Of a DNA stretch of 64,000 nt, positions 30,200 through 40,174 are shown piece after piece (within the stretch, counting starts at the first letter, position 1; every line of letters starts with the position of its first letter). The stretch lies in NCBI GenBank assembly GCA_016125475.1, contig WGLR01000010.1, positions 233,753-297,752 on the forward strand, read 5' to 3'. The stretch is from Betaproteobacteria bacterium (GTDB lineage: Bacteria; Pseudomonadota; Gammaproteobacteria; Burkholderiales; Ga0077523). The notes below the pieces were generated by a model. The model saw nothing but the letters and a program-made list of their open reading frames with translations, made no database searches and had not been told where the DNA came from. Both the position numbers and the translations under genes were made by a program.

Positions 30200-32026
30200 T
30201 TGCAACCAACCGACATCCGGAATCCGAGCTATTTCCACAAGGTAGTGGATTGTCAGTGGGCATGTCCGGCCCACACACCCGTGCCGGAATACATCCGGCT
30301 CATCGCGGCGGGGCGCTACACCGATGCCTACATGGTGAACTGGCGCTCCAACGTGTTCCCGGGGATCCTCGGGCGTACCTGTGATCGCCCCTGCGAGCCC
30401 GCCTGTCGGCGCGGACGCGTCGAGGAACGCAACACCGAGAAGCCCGAGCCCGTCGCGATCTGTCGTCTGAAACGAGTCGCGTCCGACCTGAAGGACGACG
30501 TCCGCGCACTTCTCCCCGGCAGACCCTCCCGCAGCAACGGCCGTCGCATCGCCTGCATCGGTGCCGGGCCGGCGTCGCTCACGGTGGCACGGGACCTCGC
30601 GCCACTCGGCTACGAGGTCGTCGTCTACGACGGCGACCCGAAAGCCGGCGGATTCATGCGTACGCAGGTTCCGCGCTTCCGGCTTCCCGAGGAAGTCATC
30701 GACGAGGAGGTCGGATACGTTCTGGACATGGGTGTGGAGTTCCGTGGTGGCGAACGGGTGGATTCCCTGAAAGCCGTTCTCGCGGAGGGCTACGACGCCG
30801 TGTTCGTGGGCACCGGTGCCCCGCGGGGACGCGACCTCCAGATTCCAGGGCGCTTCGAGGCCGGGGCGCACATCCACATCGGCATCGACTGGCTCGCGTC
30901 CGTGTCGTTCGGGCACGTCGACCGGGTCGGACGACGCGTGATCGTGCTCGGCGGCGGCAACACGGCCATGGACTGCTGCCGCTCCGCCAAGCGGCTGGGC
31001 GGGGAGGACGTGAAGGTGATCGTGCGTTCCGGGTTCGAGGAGATGAAGGCATCGCCCTGGGAGAAGGAGGACGCGATGCACGAAGGCATCCCGATCCTGA
31101 ACTACCTGGTGCCCAAGTCGTTCGAGCACGAAGACGGCAGGCTCGTCGCGATGACCTTCGAGAAGGTGAAGGCGGTGTACGACGATACCGGGCGGCGGAC
31201 CCTCGTGCCGACCGGAGAGCGCGATGCGCGCTTCGAGTGTGACGAGGTGCTGATCGCAGTCGGACAGGAGAACGCGTTTCCGTGGATCGAGCGGGACATC
31301 GGCGTCCAGTTCGACCGGTGGGGACTGCCCGTTCTCGACCCCGCGACGATGCAGGCGACGCTCCCCAGCGTGTTCTTCGGGGGCGACGCCGCCTTCGGTC
31401 CCAAGAACATCATCTGGGCGGTCGCCCACGGTCACGAGGCCGCGGTCTCGATCCACAAGTTCTGCGAGGGCGAATCGCTCGACGAGCGTCCCGATCCCCT
31501 CTCCAGTCTCGTCTCGCAGAAGATGGGCATCCACGAATGGAGCTACGACAACGACATCTCCGGGGACAGGCGATACACCGTTCCCTGGGCGGCGGCGGAA
31601 AAGGCTCTCCGCAGCATCAAGGTCGAGGTCGAACTCGGCTTCGATGCGTCGACGGCCTACAAGGAGGCCGAGCGCTGTCTGAACTGCGATGTCCAGACGG
31701 TGTTCACGCGGGAGCAGTGCATCGAATGCGACGCCTGCGTGGACATCTGTCCGATGGACTGCATCACGTTCACGGCGGATGGTGACGAAGCGGATCTGCG
31801 CGGACGCCTCAATGCGCCCTCCACGCGCCCCGAGCAGGCACTGTACGTTTCCGACGCGCTCAAGACCGGGCGCGTCATGGTGAAGGACGAGGACGTCTGC
31901 CTGCACTGCGGCCTGTGCGCGGAGCGCTGTCCGACGGGTGCATGGGACATGCAGAAGTTCCTCTTCGAGATGACGCACGCCGGTCGCAGGGGTTCGCCCG
32001 ACACGACGGAAAGGAGCGCTGCGTGA
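30200..32026 (+). CDS. korC: FAD/NAD(P) iron-sulfur subunit of 2-oxoacid:ferredoxin oxidoreductase (KorC-like)
   Basis: A 608-residue electron-transfer subunit. The N-terminus is GltD-like, with cysteines in CQWACPAHTPVPEYIRL and CDRPCEPACRRG. Two Rossmann motifs follow, GAGPASL for FAD and GGGNTAMDCC for NAD(P). The C-terminus has two [4Fe-4S] motifs, CIECDACVDICPMDC and CLHCGLCAERCPTG. In denitrifying Azoarcus/Thauera a KorABC enzyme couples 2-oxoglutarate oxidation to ferredoxin and NADP through such a subunit; the symbol follows that case. The start is TTG 30200, five bases after GGAGG, because similarity begins right there. The stop overlaps korA (GTGA). Confidence 0.82.
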   Translation: MQPTDIRNPSYFHKVVDCQWACPAHTPVPEYIRLIAAGRYTDAYMVNWRSNVFPGILGRTCDRPCEPACRRGRVEERNTEKPEPVAICRLKRVASDLKDDVRALLPGRPSRSNGRRIACIGAGPASLTVARDLAPLGYEVVVYDGDPKAGGFMRTQVPRFRLPEEVIDEEVGYVLDMGVEFRGGERVDSLKAVLAEGYDAVFVGTGAPRGRDLQIPGRFEAGAHIHIGIDWLASVSFGHVDRVGRRVIVLGGGNTAMDCCRSAKRLGGEDVKVIVRSGFEEMKASPWEKEDAMHEGIPILNYLVPKSFEHEDGRLVAMTFEKVKAVYDDTGRRTLVPTGERDARFECDEVLIAVGQENAFPWIERDIGVQFDRWGLPVLDPATMQATLPSVFFGGDAAFGPKNIIWAVAHGHEAAVSIHKFCEGESLDERPDPLSSLVSQKMGIHEWSYDNDISGDRRYTVPWAAAEKALRSIKVEVELGFDASTAYKEAERCLNCDVQTVFTREQCIECDACVDICPMDCITFTADGDEADLRGRLNAPSTRPEQALYVSDALKTGRVMVKDEDVCLHCGLCAERCPTGAWDMQKFLFEMTHAGRRGSPDTTERSAA

Positions 32027-33864
32027 GCCCGATATCGGCCGTAAACGACTTCGTCGTCAAGTTCGCCAACGTCAACGGTTCCGGTTCGGCCTCCGCGAAC
32101 GAACTGTTCGCCAAGTCCATCCTGCGGATGGGCGTGCCCGTGAGTCCGCGCAACATCTTTCCGTCCAACATCCAGGGGCTGCCCACCTGGTACGAGGTGC
32201 GTGTGACGGAAGCCGGATGGCTGGGGCGGCGCGGCGGCGTCGACCTCATGGTCGCGATGAATCCGCAGACCTGGGACGCGGACATCCGGGAAATCGAGCC
32301 GGGCGGGTATCTCTTCTACGACAGCTCGAAGCCGCTTCCTGCATCCAGGTTCCGCGAGGACGTCCACGTGATCGGCATGCCGCTCACGGAGATCTGCAAT
32401 GCGACGTACACCGATGCGCGGCAGCGGCAGCTGTTCAAGAACATCATGTACGTGGGGGCACTGTCGGTGCTCCTCGGCATCGACCGCGAGGCGGTCGAGC
32501 GGCTGATCGCGGAGCAGTACCGCGGCAAGGAGAAACTCCTGCAACCCAACCTCAACGCGCTCGCGATGGGTTGCGATTATGCGTCGACCGAACTCGATCA
32601 CCCCATCGGGTTGCGTGTGGCGCGCACCGACAAGGTCGGTGACCGGATCTTCGTCGATGGCAACAGCGCGGCGGCACTCGGCTGTGTCTACGGAGGTGCA
32701 ACGGTCTGCGCGTGGTATCCCATCACGCCGTCGTCCTCGCTCGCCGAAGCCTTCCAGCGATACTGCGCGAGACTCCGCGTCGACGCCGGGAGCGGGCAGA
32801 ATCGTTTCGCGATCATCCAGGCCGAGGACGAACTCGCCTCGATCGGGATCTGCGTGGGGGCAGGCTGGAACGGTGCGCGGTCCTTCACCGCGACGTCCGG
32901 CCCCGGCATCTCGCTGATGACCGAATTCATCGGGCTCGCGTATTTCGCCGAGATTCCCCTGACCATCATCGACGTGCAGCGCGGCGGACCCTCGACCGGC
33001 ATGCCCACCCGGACGCAGCAGGCGGACGTGCTCGCGTGCGCGTATGCGTCGCACGGCGACACGAAGCACGTCGTGCTGTTCCCGGAGGACCCCCACGAGT
33101 GTTTCGAACACGCCGCCGCGGCGCTCGACCTGGCCGACCGTCTGCAGACGCCCGTGTTCGTGCTCACGGACCTCGACATCGGCATGAACCAGCGCCTCTG
33201 CGCGCCGTTCCGCTGGGAAGAGGGGCGCAGGTACGACCGGGGCAAGGTCATGACCCACGAGATGCTCGAGGCCGGCACGCCTTTCGGGCGTTACCAGGAC
33301 GTCGACGGCGACGGGGTGCCCTACCGCACGTATCCCGGCACACATCCGAGCAAGGGCGGCTATTTCACGCGGGGCACCACGAAGAACCCCAACGCCGTTT
33401 ATTCGGAGGCGGGTCCCGATTACGTGTACAACGTGCAGCGACTGCTCAGGAAGTTCGAGACGGCGAAGGCTCTCGTGCCGCAGCCGGTCCTGCGATCGTC
33501 CGAGCACAAGGCGCGGGTAGGGGTGATTCATTACGGCTCGACCGGCCCGGCGATGGAAGAGGCGGTCGCTGCGCTCGAGGCCGCCGGCATCCACCTGGAC
33601 ACGCTGCGCATTCGTGCCTTCCCCTTCAGTGACGCGGTCTCCGACTTCATCCAGGGGCACGACCAGATCTTCGTCGTCGAGCAGAACCGCGACGGTCAGC
33701 TCCGCACGCTGCTCGTGAACGAACTGGGCATCGACCCTGCCCGGCTGATGCCCGTGCTCCATTACGACGGAACGCCGATCACCGCGCGGTTCATCACGGG
33801 CGAGATCGCGGAACAGGTGCGCGTCATGCAGATCGGCCCCCGGCGCAAGGACAAGGTGGCCTGA
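32023..33864 (+). CDS. korA: 2-oxoacid:ferredoxin oxidoreductase, fused gamma/alpha subunit
   Basis: A 613-residue subunit. Residues 1-190 form the gamma domain, with GSGSASANELFAKSILRMG and GGVDLMVAMNPQTWDADI. The alpha domain then starts at VDGNSAAALGCVYGGATVCAWYPITPSSSLAE, a typical pyrimidine-binding region, and ends with a transketolase C-like part (GVIHYGSTGPAMEEAV). With KorB it oxidatively decarboxylates 2-oxoglutarate or a similar 2-oxoacid to the acyl-CoA, reducing ferredoxin. GTG 32023 overlaps the previous TGA and has AAGGAG seven bases upstream. The gamma-alpha fusion is the usual form in aerobes and denitrifiers. Confidence 0.88.
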   Translation: MSPISAVNDFVVKFANVNGSGSASANELFAKSILRMGVPVSPRNIFPSNIQGLPTWYEVRVTEAGWLGRRGGVDLMVAMNPQTWDADIREIEPGGYLFYDSSKPLPASRFREDVHVIGMPLTEICNATYTDARQRQLFKNIMYVGALSVLLGIDREAVERLIAEQYRGKEKLLQPNLNALAMGCDYASTELDHPIGLRVARTDKVGDRIFVDGNSAAALGCVYGGATVCAWYPITPSSSLAEAFQRYCARLRVDAGSGQNRFAIIQAEDELASIGICVGAGWNGARSFTATSGPGISLMTEFIGLAYFAEIPLTIIDVQRGGPSTGMPTRTQQADVLACAYASHGDTKHVVLFPEDPHECFEHAAAALDLADRLQTPVFVLTDLDIGMNQRLCAPFRWEEGRRYDRGKVMTHEMLEAGTPFGRYQDVDGDGVPYRTYPGTHPSKGGYFTRGTTKNPNAVYSEAGPDYVYNVQRLLRKFETAKALVPQPVLRSSEHKARVGVIHYGSTGPAMEEAVAALEAAGIHLDTLRIRAFPFSDAVSDFIQGHDQIFVVEQNRDGQLRTLLVNELGIDPARLMPVLHYDGTPITARFITGEIAEQVRVMQIGPRRKDKVA

Positions 33865-33866
33865 AC

Positions 33867-34922
33867 ATGACCTATCTCGCCAAACCCCGACTCCATCACC
33901 CGACGCTGCCGGTGAATGCCGTCGGTTTCACGCGCCGGGATTACGAGGGGAAGATCTCGACGCTGTGCGCCGGCTGCGGACACGACTCGATCTCGGCCGC
34001 CATCATCCAGGCGTGCTGGGAGATGAACATCGAGCCGCACCGGGTGGCCAAGCTCTCCGGGATCGGCTGTTCGTCGAAGACTCCCGATTATTTCCTCGGG
34101 AATTCCCACGGTTTCAACACGGTTCACGGGCGCATGCCTTCCGTGCTGACGGGGGCCAACCTCGCGAACCGGGATCTGCTGTATCTGGGCGTGTCCGGCG
34201 ACGGCGACTCGGCCTCGATTGGTCTCGGGCAGTTCGCGCACGTGATGCGCCGCGGCGTGAACATGGTCTACATGCTCGAGAACAATGGTGTCTACGGCCT
34301 CACGAAAGGGCAGTTTTCGGCCACGGCGGACGAGGGATCCCGGTCGAAGCGGGGTGTCGTGAACACCGATTCGCCGATAGACACCGTGTCGCTCGCCATG
34401 ATCATGGGGGCGACTTTCGTCGCGCGCGGATTCTCCGGCGACAAGCGGCAGCTGGTTCCGCTCGTCAAGGCTGCGATCCGGCACCGCGGGGCGGCGTTCA
34501 TCGACGTGATCAGCCCGTGCGTCGCCTTCAACAATCACGGCGGCAGCACGAAAAGCTACGACTACGTCCGGGAGCACAACGACGCCGTCAATCGCATCGA
34601 CTTCGTGGAATCCCGCGCCGAGATCACGGCGGACTACGAAGTCGGGGCCGTGGTGGACGTGGAGCAGCACGATGGCACCGTCCTGCGGCTCAGGAAGATC
34701 GACGAGATGCACGACCCGACGGACAAGGTCGCGGCACTCAACTACATCCAGGAACACCAGGCGAAGGGCGAGGTCGTGACGGGCCTCCTCTACCTCGATC
34801 CGGGCGCCGAGGACATGCACGCGCACCTCGGCACCGTCGAAACGCCACTCAATGCGCTCGCCGAGGACGATCTGTGTCCCGGGGTCGCCATGCTCGAGAA
34901 GATCAACGCGTCGTTGCGCTAG
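33867..34922 (+). CDS. korB: 2-oxoacid:ferredoxin oxidoreductase, beta (TPP) subunit
   Basis: A 351-residue thiamine-pyrophosphate subunit. Visible: CAGCGHDS near residue 35 and IGCSSKTPDY with cluster or structural cysteines, and the TPP motif GVSGDGDSASIGLGQ followed 27 residues later by LENNGVYGLTKGQ. The region ISPCVAFNNH carries a further conserved Cys. It begins at ATG 33867, two bases after the korA stop, and ends the operon. The 2-oxoglutarate specificity is inferred from the KorABC-like gene set; pyruvate or branched 2-oxoacids are possible. Confidence 0.9.
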   Translation: MTYLAKPRLHHPTLPVNAVGFTRRDYEGKISTLCAGCGHDSISAAIIQACWEMNIEPHRVAKLSGIGCSSKTPDYFLGNSHGFNTVHGRMPSVLTGANLANRDLLYLGVSGDGDSASIGLGQFAHVMRRGVNMVYMLENNGVYGLTKGQFSATADEGSRSKRGVVNTDSPIDTVSLAMIMGATFVARGFSGDKRQLVPLVKAAIRHRGAAFIDVISPCVAFNNHGGSTKSYDYVREHNDAVNRIDFVESRAEITADYEVGAVVDVEQHDGTVLRLRKIDEMHDPTDKVAALNYIQEHQAKGEVVTGLLYLDPGAEDMHAHLGTVETPLNALAEDDLCPGVAMLEKINASLR

Positions 34923-35074
34923 CCTGCGGCGCGGAGAGGCCGGGCCGGGGAGGGCGGCCACGCCGCAGTTTCCCCGGGCGATGCGACACGAGCCCGCGCT
35001 CTCGGCGTGGCGGGCGCGGCGTCGCTGCGAGCCACCGGTGGACGGCCCTGGAACGGCTCGTGCACCGGTTCTCG

Positions 35075-35103
35075 TTTTCTCAGACCGAACAGTCTGTTAT
35101 CAT
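35075..35103 (+). promoter_or_regulatory. candidate promoter of the rimP-nusA-infB operon
   Basis: TTTTCT (35075-35080) and TATCAT (35098-35103) are separated by 17 bases, with a short inverted repeat CAGAC-CGAACA-GTCTG between. A start near 35110 would give a leader of about 50 bases carrying the hairpin below. Confidence 0.4.
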
Positions 35104-35126
35104 CGCCAGTCATTTCGAATATGAGG

Positions 35127-35155
35127 AATGGGCCGCGGCCCATTTTTGTTTTTTT
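35127..35155 (+). ncRNA. rimP leader: terminator-like hairpin before rimP
   Basis: AATGGGCCGCGGCCCATT (35127-35144) is a perfect palindrome followed by TTTTTGTTTTTTT-like sequence to 35155, and the rimP GTG begins five bases after the last T. This matches the hairpin described upstream of rimP in many proteobacteria (rimP leader). It can act as an intrinsic terminator, so it probably attenuates the whole operon. No normal Shine-Dalgarno sequence remains between it and the start codon. Confidence 0.75.
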
Positions 35156-35160
35156 GCGCC

Positions 35161-35598
35161 GTGGACGTAGAGACAATCACAACACAGACGGTGGAGATGC
35201 TGGGCTACGAACTCGTGGACCTGCAGAGTTCCGGCGGGCGGCGGAGGATGCTGCGCGTGTTCATCGACTCGCCACGCGGGATAACGGTGGACGACTGCGC
35301 GACGGTGAGCAACCAGCTGACGCGGGTATATGCGGTGGAGGGGGTGGACTACGAGCGGCTGGAAGTGTCGTCACCGGGGCTGGACCGGCCTCTCAAGCGA
35401 CTTCCAGACTTCGCTCGCTTCACCGGCGAGCGCGCGCAGATCTCCCTGCGCCTTCCCGTGAACGGGCGCAAGCGGTTTACCGGGGTATTGATGGGTGTGG
35501 ATGAGGCGCAGGAGACGGTGAGCTTGCAGTGCGAGGGGGTGGACCATACCTTCGCTCTGGCAGACATCGGCAAGGCCCATCTGGCACCTGAAATCTGA
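35161..35598 (+). CDS. rimP: ribosome maturation factor RimP
   Basis: A 145-residue 30S assembly factor. Motifs: [23 protein letters not shown], the [14 protein letters not shown] segment and [15 protein letters not shown] 35161 is the only start that gives the family N-terminus; the codons before it run through the leader hairpin. It is the first gene of the operon and nusA follows 14 bases later. Confidence 0.93.
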   Translation: MDVETITTQTVEMLGYELVDLQSSGGRRRMLRVFIDSPRGITVDDCATVSNQLTRVYAVEGVDYERLEVSSPGLDRPLKRLPDFARFTGERAQISLRLPVNGRKRFTGVLMGVDEAQETVSLQCEGVDHTFALADIGKAHLAPEI

Positions 35599-35612
35599 AT
35601 GTGGAGGTATTC

Positions 35613-37088
35613 GTGAGTCGCGAGATACTGATGCTTGTCGATGCCCTGGCCAGGGAAAAGAACGTCGACAAGGAAACGGTTTTCGGCGCCCTCGAGCTCG
35701 CGCTCGCGGCGGCGACGAAGCGGCGCTTCACCAAGGAAGAAGCGGACGTGCGGGTGAGCATCGATCGCATGACGGGCGACTACTTGTCCTTCCGGCGGTG
35801 GCAGATCGTGCCCGAAGAGGAATTCGTCGATTCGGGCATTCACATGCTCATCGAGGAGTCTCTGGTCGACAATCCGGACGCGAAGATGGGCGACTTCGTC
35901 GAAGAGCCGATCGAGGCGATCGAGTTCGGGCGCATCGGCGCCCAGACCGCCAAGCAGGTGATCCTGCAGAAGATTCGGGACGCCGAGCGCGAACAGATTC
36001 TCAACGACTTCCTCGAGCGCAAGGAACACCTCGTCACCGGCACGATCAAGCGCATGGAGCGCGGCAGCGCGATCATCGAATCCGGTAGGCTCGAGGCCGT
36101 GCTCCCGCGCGACCAGATGATTCCGAAGGAAAATCTGAGAGTGGGCGACAGGGTGCGGGCCTTTCTGCTCCGGATCGACCGGGGTAACCGCGGTCCGCAG
36201 CTCATCCTGTCCCGCGTTGCACCGGAATTCCTCGTGAAGCTGTTCGAGCTCGAGGTGCCGGAGATCGAGGAAGGGCTGCTCGAGATCAAGGCCGCCGCGC
36301 GCGATCCCGGTTCGAGGGCGAAGATCGCCGTGAAGTCCAACGATCAGCGTCTCGACCCCATCGGAACGTGCGTCGGGATGCGCGGCTCGCGGGTGCAGGC
36401 GGTCACGCAGGAACTCGCGGGAGAGCGTGTCGACATCATCCTCTGGTCGCCCGAGCCCGCGCAGCTCGTCGTGAATGCGCTGATGCCCGCCGAAGTGATG
36501 AGCATCGTCGTCGACGAGGACTCCCACAGCATGGACGTCGTGGTGGACGAGGACAATCTCGCCCAGGCGATCGGCCGGAACGGTCAGAACGTGCGGCTCG
36601 CGAGCGAACTCACGGGGTGGGAGATCAATCTCATGACCGAGAGCGAGTCGCGCTCGAAGCTCGAGGAGGAGACGACTCGCAGCAAGCAGCTCTTCATGGA
36701 AAAGCTCGATGTCGACGAGGACGTCGCCGAGGTGCTGGTCGAGGAAGGCTTCACCTCGCTGGAGCAGGTCGCCTACGTCCCGCTTTCCGAGATGCTCGCC
36801 ATCGAGTCGTTCGACGAGGAGACCGTGAACGAGCTCCGGAGTCGCGCGCGCGATGCACTGCTCACCCAGGAGATCGCGAGCGAGGAAATCATCGAGGAAG
36901 AAGCCCGCGCGCTCATCGAGCTCGAGGGCATGGACGAGGCTACCGCGCGGGAACTTGCCAACAAGGGCGTGCACACTCAGGACGACCTTGCTGATCTTGC
37001 CGTGGACGATCTCGTAGAATTGACCGGAATGGACGTGGAGCGTGCGAAGCAGTTGATCATGACGGCTCGCGCGCCCTGGTTCGCTTGA
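35613..37088 (+). CDS. nusA: transcription termination/antitermination factor NusA
   Basis: A 491-residue RNA-polymerase-binding factor. It contains the N-terminal domain ([17 protein letters not shown]), the S1 domain (about residues 135-200), two KH domains with [14 protein letters not shown] and [12 protein letters not shown], and two C-terminal acidic repeats ([17 protein letters not shown] and [17 protein letters not shown]). GTG 35613 is preferred to GTG 35601 because GGAGG lies five bases before it and gives the family start. Confidence 0.95.
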   Translation: MSREILMLVDALAREKNVDKETVFGALELALAAATKRRFTKEEADVRVSIDRMTGDYLSFRRWQIVPEEEFVDSGIHMLIEESLVDNPDAKMGDFVEEPIEAIEFGRIGAQTAKQVILQKIRDAEREQILNDFLERKEHLVTGTIKRMERGSAIIESGRLEAVLPRDQMIPKENLRVGDRVRAFLLRIDRGNRGPQLILSRVAPEFLVKLFELEVPEIEEGLLEIKAAARDPGSRAKIAVKSNDQRLDPIGTCVGMRGSRVQAVTQELAGERVDIILWSPEPAQLVVNALMPAEVMSIVVDEDSHSMDVVVDEDNLAQAIGRNGQNVRLASELTGWEINLMTESESRSKLEEETTRSKQLFMEKLDVDEDVAEVLVEEGFTSLEQVAYVPLSEMLAIESFDEETVNELRSRARDALLTQEIASEEIIEEEARALIELEGMDEATARELANKGVHTQDDLADLAVDDLVELTGMDVERAKQLIMTARAPWFA

Positions 37089-37107
37089 CTGTTGCAGGAA
37101 ACGCTTC

Positions 37108-39759
37108 ATGACCCAGATGACCGTCGAACAATTCGCTGCTGAACTGAAGTTGGAGCCGGCTCGCCTGCTCGAGCAGCTGAAGTCCGCTGGCTTGCAGAAG
37201 GCCGGACCCGGCGACGGCGTCAGTGAGCAGGACAAGACACAGCTTCTCGAGTATCTCCAGAAGGTCCATACGGGACAGGAGGTGCGCAAGAAGGCGGTGA
37301 CGATCACGCGCTTGCAGCGGTCGGAGATCAAGCGTCCGGACGGCTCGGGGCGCGCGCGCACGATCACCGTGGAGGTCCGGAAAAAGCGGACCTTCGTTCC
37401 GCGCGGGCAGGGCGCGGAAGCCGCCCAGACGCCGAGCGAGGTGGCGGCTGCCGAGACCGCAACGCCTCCCGTGCCGGTGATCGACGAACAGCAGGCACAG
37501 ATCCGGGCGGAGGAAGAGCGCCGCAGCAAGGAACTGCGCGAGCTGCAGGCCCGTGAAATCGAGGAAAAGCAGAAGCAGCTGGAACGGCAGCGGGCGGTGG
37601 AAACGGCGGCTGTTTCGGAACAGGCTGCCCCCGAGGTGCCGGCGGAAGCCCCCGTCGCGACGAAAGCTCACGCGGAACCGGAAGCTGCATCGCCGGCCGG
37701 GGTCCAGGCGGCGACAGCCGCACCGGCACCGCAGACGCCTGCTGCCACCGCGACGCCAGGGGGCGCGGCGCCGGCGCGTCCGGCCGCCAAGCCGCCGGAG
37801 AGCGACACCAAGAAGACGGTCAAGAAGAGCGGGAAGGAAGGCGGCGGCTGGAAGGACGACGCGAGCAGGGGGCGCCGCACGCTCAAGACGCGCGGGGATT
37901 CTTCCGGTGCGGACGGCTGGCGCACCAAGGGCCACGGCCGCGGCGGGCGGCACGGCGACGCCAATGGGCAGTCGCATCAGTTCTCGGCACCCACGGAACC
38001 CGTCGTTCGCGAGATCCTCGTGCCGGAAACGATTACGGTCGCGAGCCTCGCGCAGAAGATGTCCGTGAAGGCGGCGGAGGTCATCAAGACCTTCATGAAG
38101 ATGGGTTCGATGGTGACGATCAACCAGGTCGTGGATCAGGACACCGCGATGATCGTCGTCGAGGAAATGGGGCACGTCGCGAAGCCCGCCAAGCTCGACG
38201 ATCCGGAATCGTACCTCAGCGAATCGGGCCAGCCCGAAGAGGCGGTACTCGAACATCGGGCACCGGTCGTCACCGTCATGGGGCACGTGGACCACGGCAA
38301 GACGTCCCTGCTCGACTACATCCGTCGGACGCGCGTCGCGAGCGGGGAGGCCGGTGGCATCACGCAGCACATCGGTGCGTACCACGTGGACACGCCGAAG
38401 GGCACCGTCACGTTCCTCGACACACCGGGCCACGAGGCCTTCACCGCCATGCGTGCGCGTGGCGCCAAGGTCACGGACATCGTGATTCTGGTCGTCGCCG
38501 CCGACGACGGGGTGATGCCGCAGACCGTCGAGGCCGTCCACCATGCAAAGGCTGCGAAGGTTCCGCTGATCGTCGCGGTGAACAAGATCGACAAGCCCGA
38601 GGCCAACCCGGAGCGGGTCCGGCAGGAACTGGTCGCCCGCGAAGTGGTGCCGGAGGACTGGGGCGGTGACACGATGTTCGTCGAAGTCTCCGCGAAGACG
38701 GGCCAGGGCATCGACGATCTCCTCGACAGCGTGCTGCTGCAGGCGGAAGTTCTCGAGCTCAAGGCGGCGAAGAACACGCCGGCCCGAGGCATCGTCGTCG
38801 AAGCGAGGCTCGACAAGGGACGCGGGCCCGTGGCCAGCATTCTCGTGCAGTCCGGTACGCTCCACAGGGGCGACGTCGTGCTCGCGGGGGCAGCGTTCGG
38901 CAAGGTGCGCGCGCTCGTCGACGAAGGCGGGCACACCGTCCCGGAGGCCGGTCCGTCCATTCCGGTGGAAATTCTCGGACTCTCGGACGTCCCGATGGCC
39001 GGCGAGGAAGTCGTCGTCGTTGCCGACGAACGCAAGGCTCGGGAGATCGCACTGTTCCGCCAGGGCAAGTACCGGGACGTGAAACTGGCGCGTCAGCAGG
39101 CCGCGAAACTCGACAACATGTTCGAGCAGATGGCAGCCGGCGAAGTGAAGACACTGTCGCTGATCATCAAGGCGGACGTGCAGGGTTCCTACGAGGCGTT
39201 GCAGAACGCACTCGAGAAGCTTTCGACCGACGAGGTGAAGGTCAACATCGTCCACAGCGGGGTGGGGGCCATCACCGAGTCCGACGTGAACCTTGCGCTC
39301 GCTTCGAACGCCGTCATCATCGGCTTCAATGCACGGGCCGACGCGACGGCCAAGAAACTCGTGTCGGCGCACGGCATCGACGTCCGGTACTACAACGTGA
39401 TCTACGAGGCGGTCGACGAGGTCAAGGCCGCCATGTCGGGCATGCTGGCGCCCGAACGGAAGGAGAACATCACGGGGCTCGTCGACATTCGCCAGGTCTT
39501 CCGGATCTCGAAGGTCGGAACGGTGGCGGGTTGCTACGTTCTGGAAGGGTACGTCCGGCGCAACTCGCTCGTGCGCGTGCTGCGTGACAACGTGGTCATT
39601 CATTCCGGCGAACTGGATTCCCTCAAGCGCTTCAAGGACGACGTGCGCGAAGTGAAGGCCGGCTTCGAGTGCGGTCTGTCCCTGAAGAGCTTCGACGACA
39701 TCAAGGTCGGTGATCAGGTGGAGACCTACGAGATCGTCGAGGTGGCTCGGTCGCTCTGA
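37108..39759 (+). CDS. infB: translation initiation factor IF-2
   Basis: An 883-residue GTPase that places initiator tRNA on the 30S subunit. Residues 1-60 are the IF2 N-terminal domain. A long charged Ala/Glu/Lys linker and a Gly/Arg-rich stretch follow. The G-domain has GHVDHGKT (G1), DTPGHEAF (G3) and NKIDKP (G4), followed by the beta-barrel and C-terminal fMet-tRNA domains. Starts at ATG 37108, 19 bases after nusA. Confidence 0.97.
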   Translation: MTQMTVEQFAAELKLEPARLLEQLKSAGLQKAGPGDGVSEQDKTQLLEYLQKVHTGQEVRKKAVTITRLQRSEIKRPDGSGRARTITVEVRKKRTFVPRGQGAEAAQTPSEVAAAETATPPVPVIDEQQAQIRAEEERRSKELRELQAREIEEKQKQLERQRAVETAAVSEQAAPEVPAEAPVATKAHAEPEAASPAGVQAATAAPAPQTPAATATPGGAAPARPAAKPPESDTKKTVKKSGKEGGGWKDDASRGRRTLKTRGDSSGADGWRTKGHGRGGRHGDANGQSHQFSAPTEPVVREILVPETITVASLAQKMSVKAAEVIKTFMKMGSMVTINQVVDQDTAMIVVEEMGHVAKPAKLDDPESYLSESGQPEEAVLEHRAPVVTVMGHVDHGKTSLLDYIRRTRVASGEAGGITQHIGAYHVDTPKGTVTFLDTPGHEAFTAMRARGAKVTDIVILVVAADDGVMPQTVEAVHHAKAAKVPLIVAVNKIDKPEANPERVRQELVAREVVPEDWGGDTMFVEVSAKTGQGIDDLLDSVLLQAEVLELKAAKNTPARGIVVEARLDKGRGPVASILVQSGTLHRGDVVLAGAAFGKVRALVDEGGHTVPEAGPSIPVEILGLSDVPMAGEEVVVVADERKAREIALFRQGKYRDVKLARQQAAKLDNMFEQMAAGEVKTLSLIIKADVQGSYEALQNALEKLSTDEVKVNIVHSGVGAITESDVNLALASNAVIIGFNARADATAKKLVSAHGIDVRYYNVIYEAVDEVKAAMSGMLAPERKENITGLVDIRQVFRISKVGTVAGCYVLEGYVRRNSLVRVLRDNVVIHSGELDSLKRFKDDVREVKAGFECGLSLKSFDDIKVGDQVETYEIVEVARSL

Positions 39760-39778
39760 GTCAGGGAGTACGTCAACA

Positions 39779-40174
39779 GTGCCTCACAAGGGCGGGGGAT
39801 CCCGCGCCACGCGGCTCGGTGACCAGATCCAGCGCGACCTGTCGGAGATCATCCGCCTGGAACTCAAGGATCCGCGAATCGGGTTCGTCACGCTCACGGG
39901 CGTGGAACTGAGTCCTGATCTCACCCACGCGAAGGTCTTCTTCACGGTGCTGGGTGACGTCGAAGCGCTCGACGAGACCCGTAGCACGCTGCGCAGGGCA
40001 AGCGGCTTCCTGCGATCCCGTCTGGCGCACAGCATGACCACCCGTGTGACACCGGAACTGCACTTCGAGTACGACGAATCGGTTTCCCGGGGCGCGCGAG
40101 TCTCCAGACTCATCGACGAGGCCGTACGGGACGACGCAGTTCCGGAATCCGATCCCGATTCCGATTCCCGGTGA
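39779..40174 (+). CDS. rbfA: 30S ribosome-binding factor RbfA
   Basis: A 131-residue cold-shock and 16S rRNA maturation factor with the KH-like fold: RLGDQIQRDLSEIIRLELKD, GFVTLTGVELSPDLTHAKVFF and TRVTPELHFEYDES. GTG 39779 follows AGGGAG with ten bases spacing. Its TGA overlaps the truB GTG. The acidic C-terminal tail (SDPDSDS) is variable in the family. Confidence 0.94.
   Translation: MPHKGGGSRATRLGDQIQRDLSEIIRLELKDPRIGFVTLTGVELSPDLTHAKVFFTVLGDVEALDETRSTLRRASGFLRSRLAHSMTTRVTPELHFEYDESVSRGARVSRLIDEAVRDDAVPESDPDSDSR

Noticed and set aside
30122..31978. 618-codon minus frame antisense to the KorC-like gene
   Set aside because: The plus-strand protein has iron-sulfur and nucleotide-binding motifs throughout.
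37057..39603. 848-codon open frame antisense to infB
   Set aside because: IF-2 with all GTPase motifs occupies the plus strand; the antisense protein is His/Arg/Asp-rich shadow sequence.
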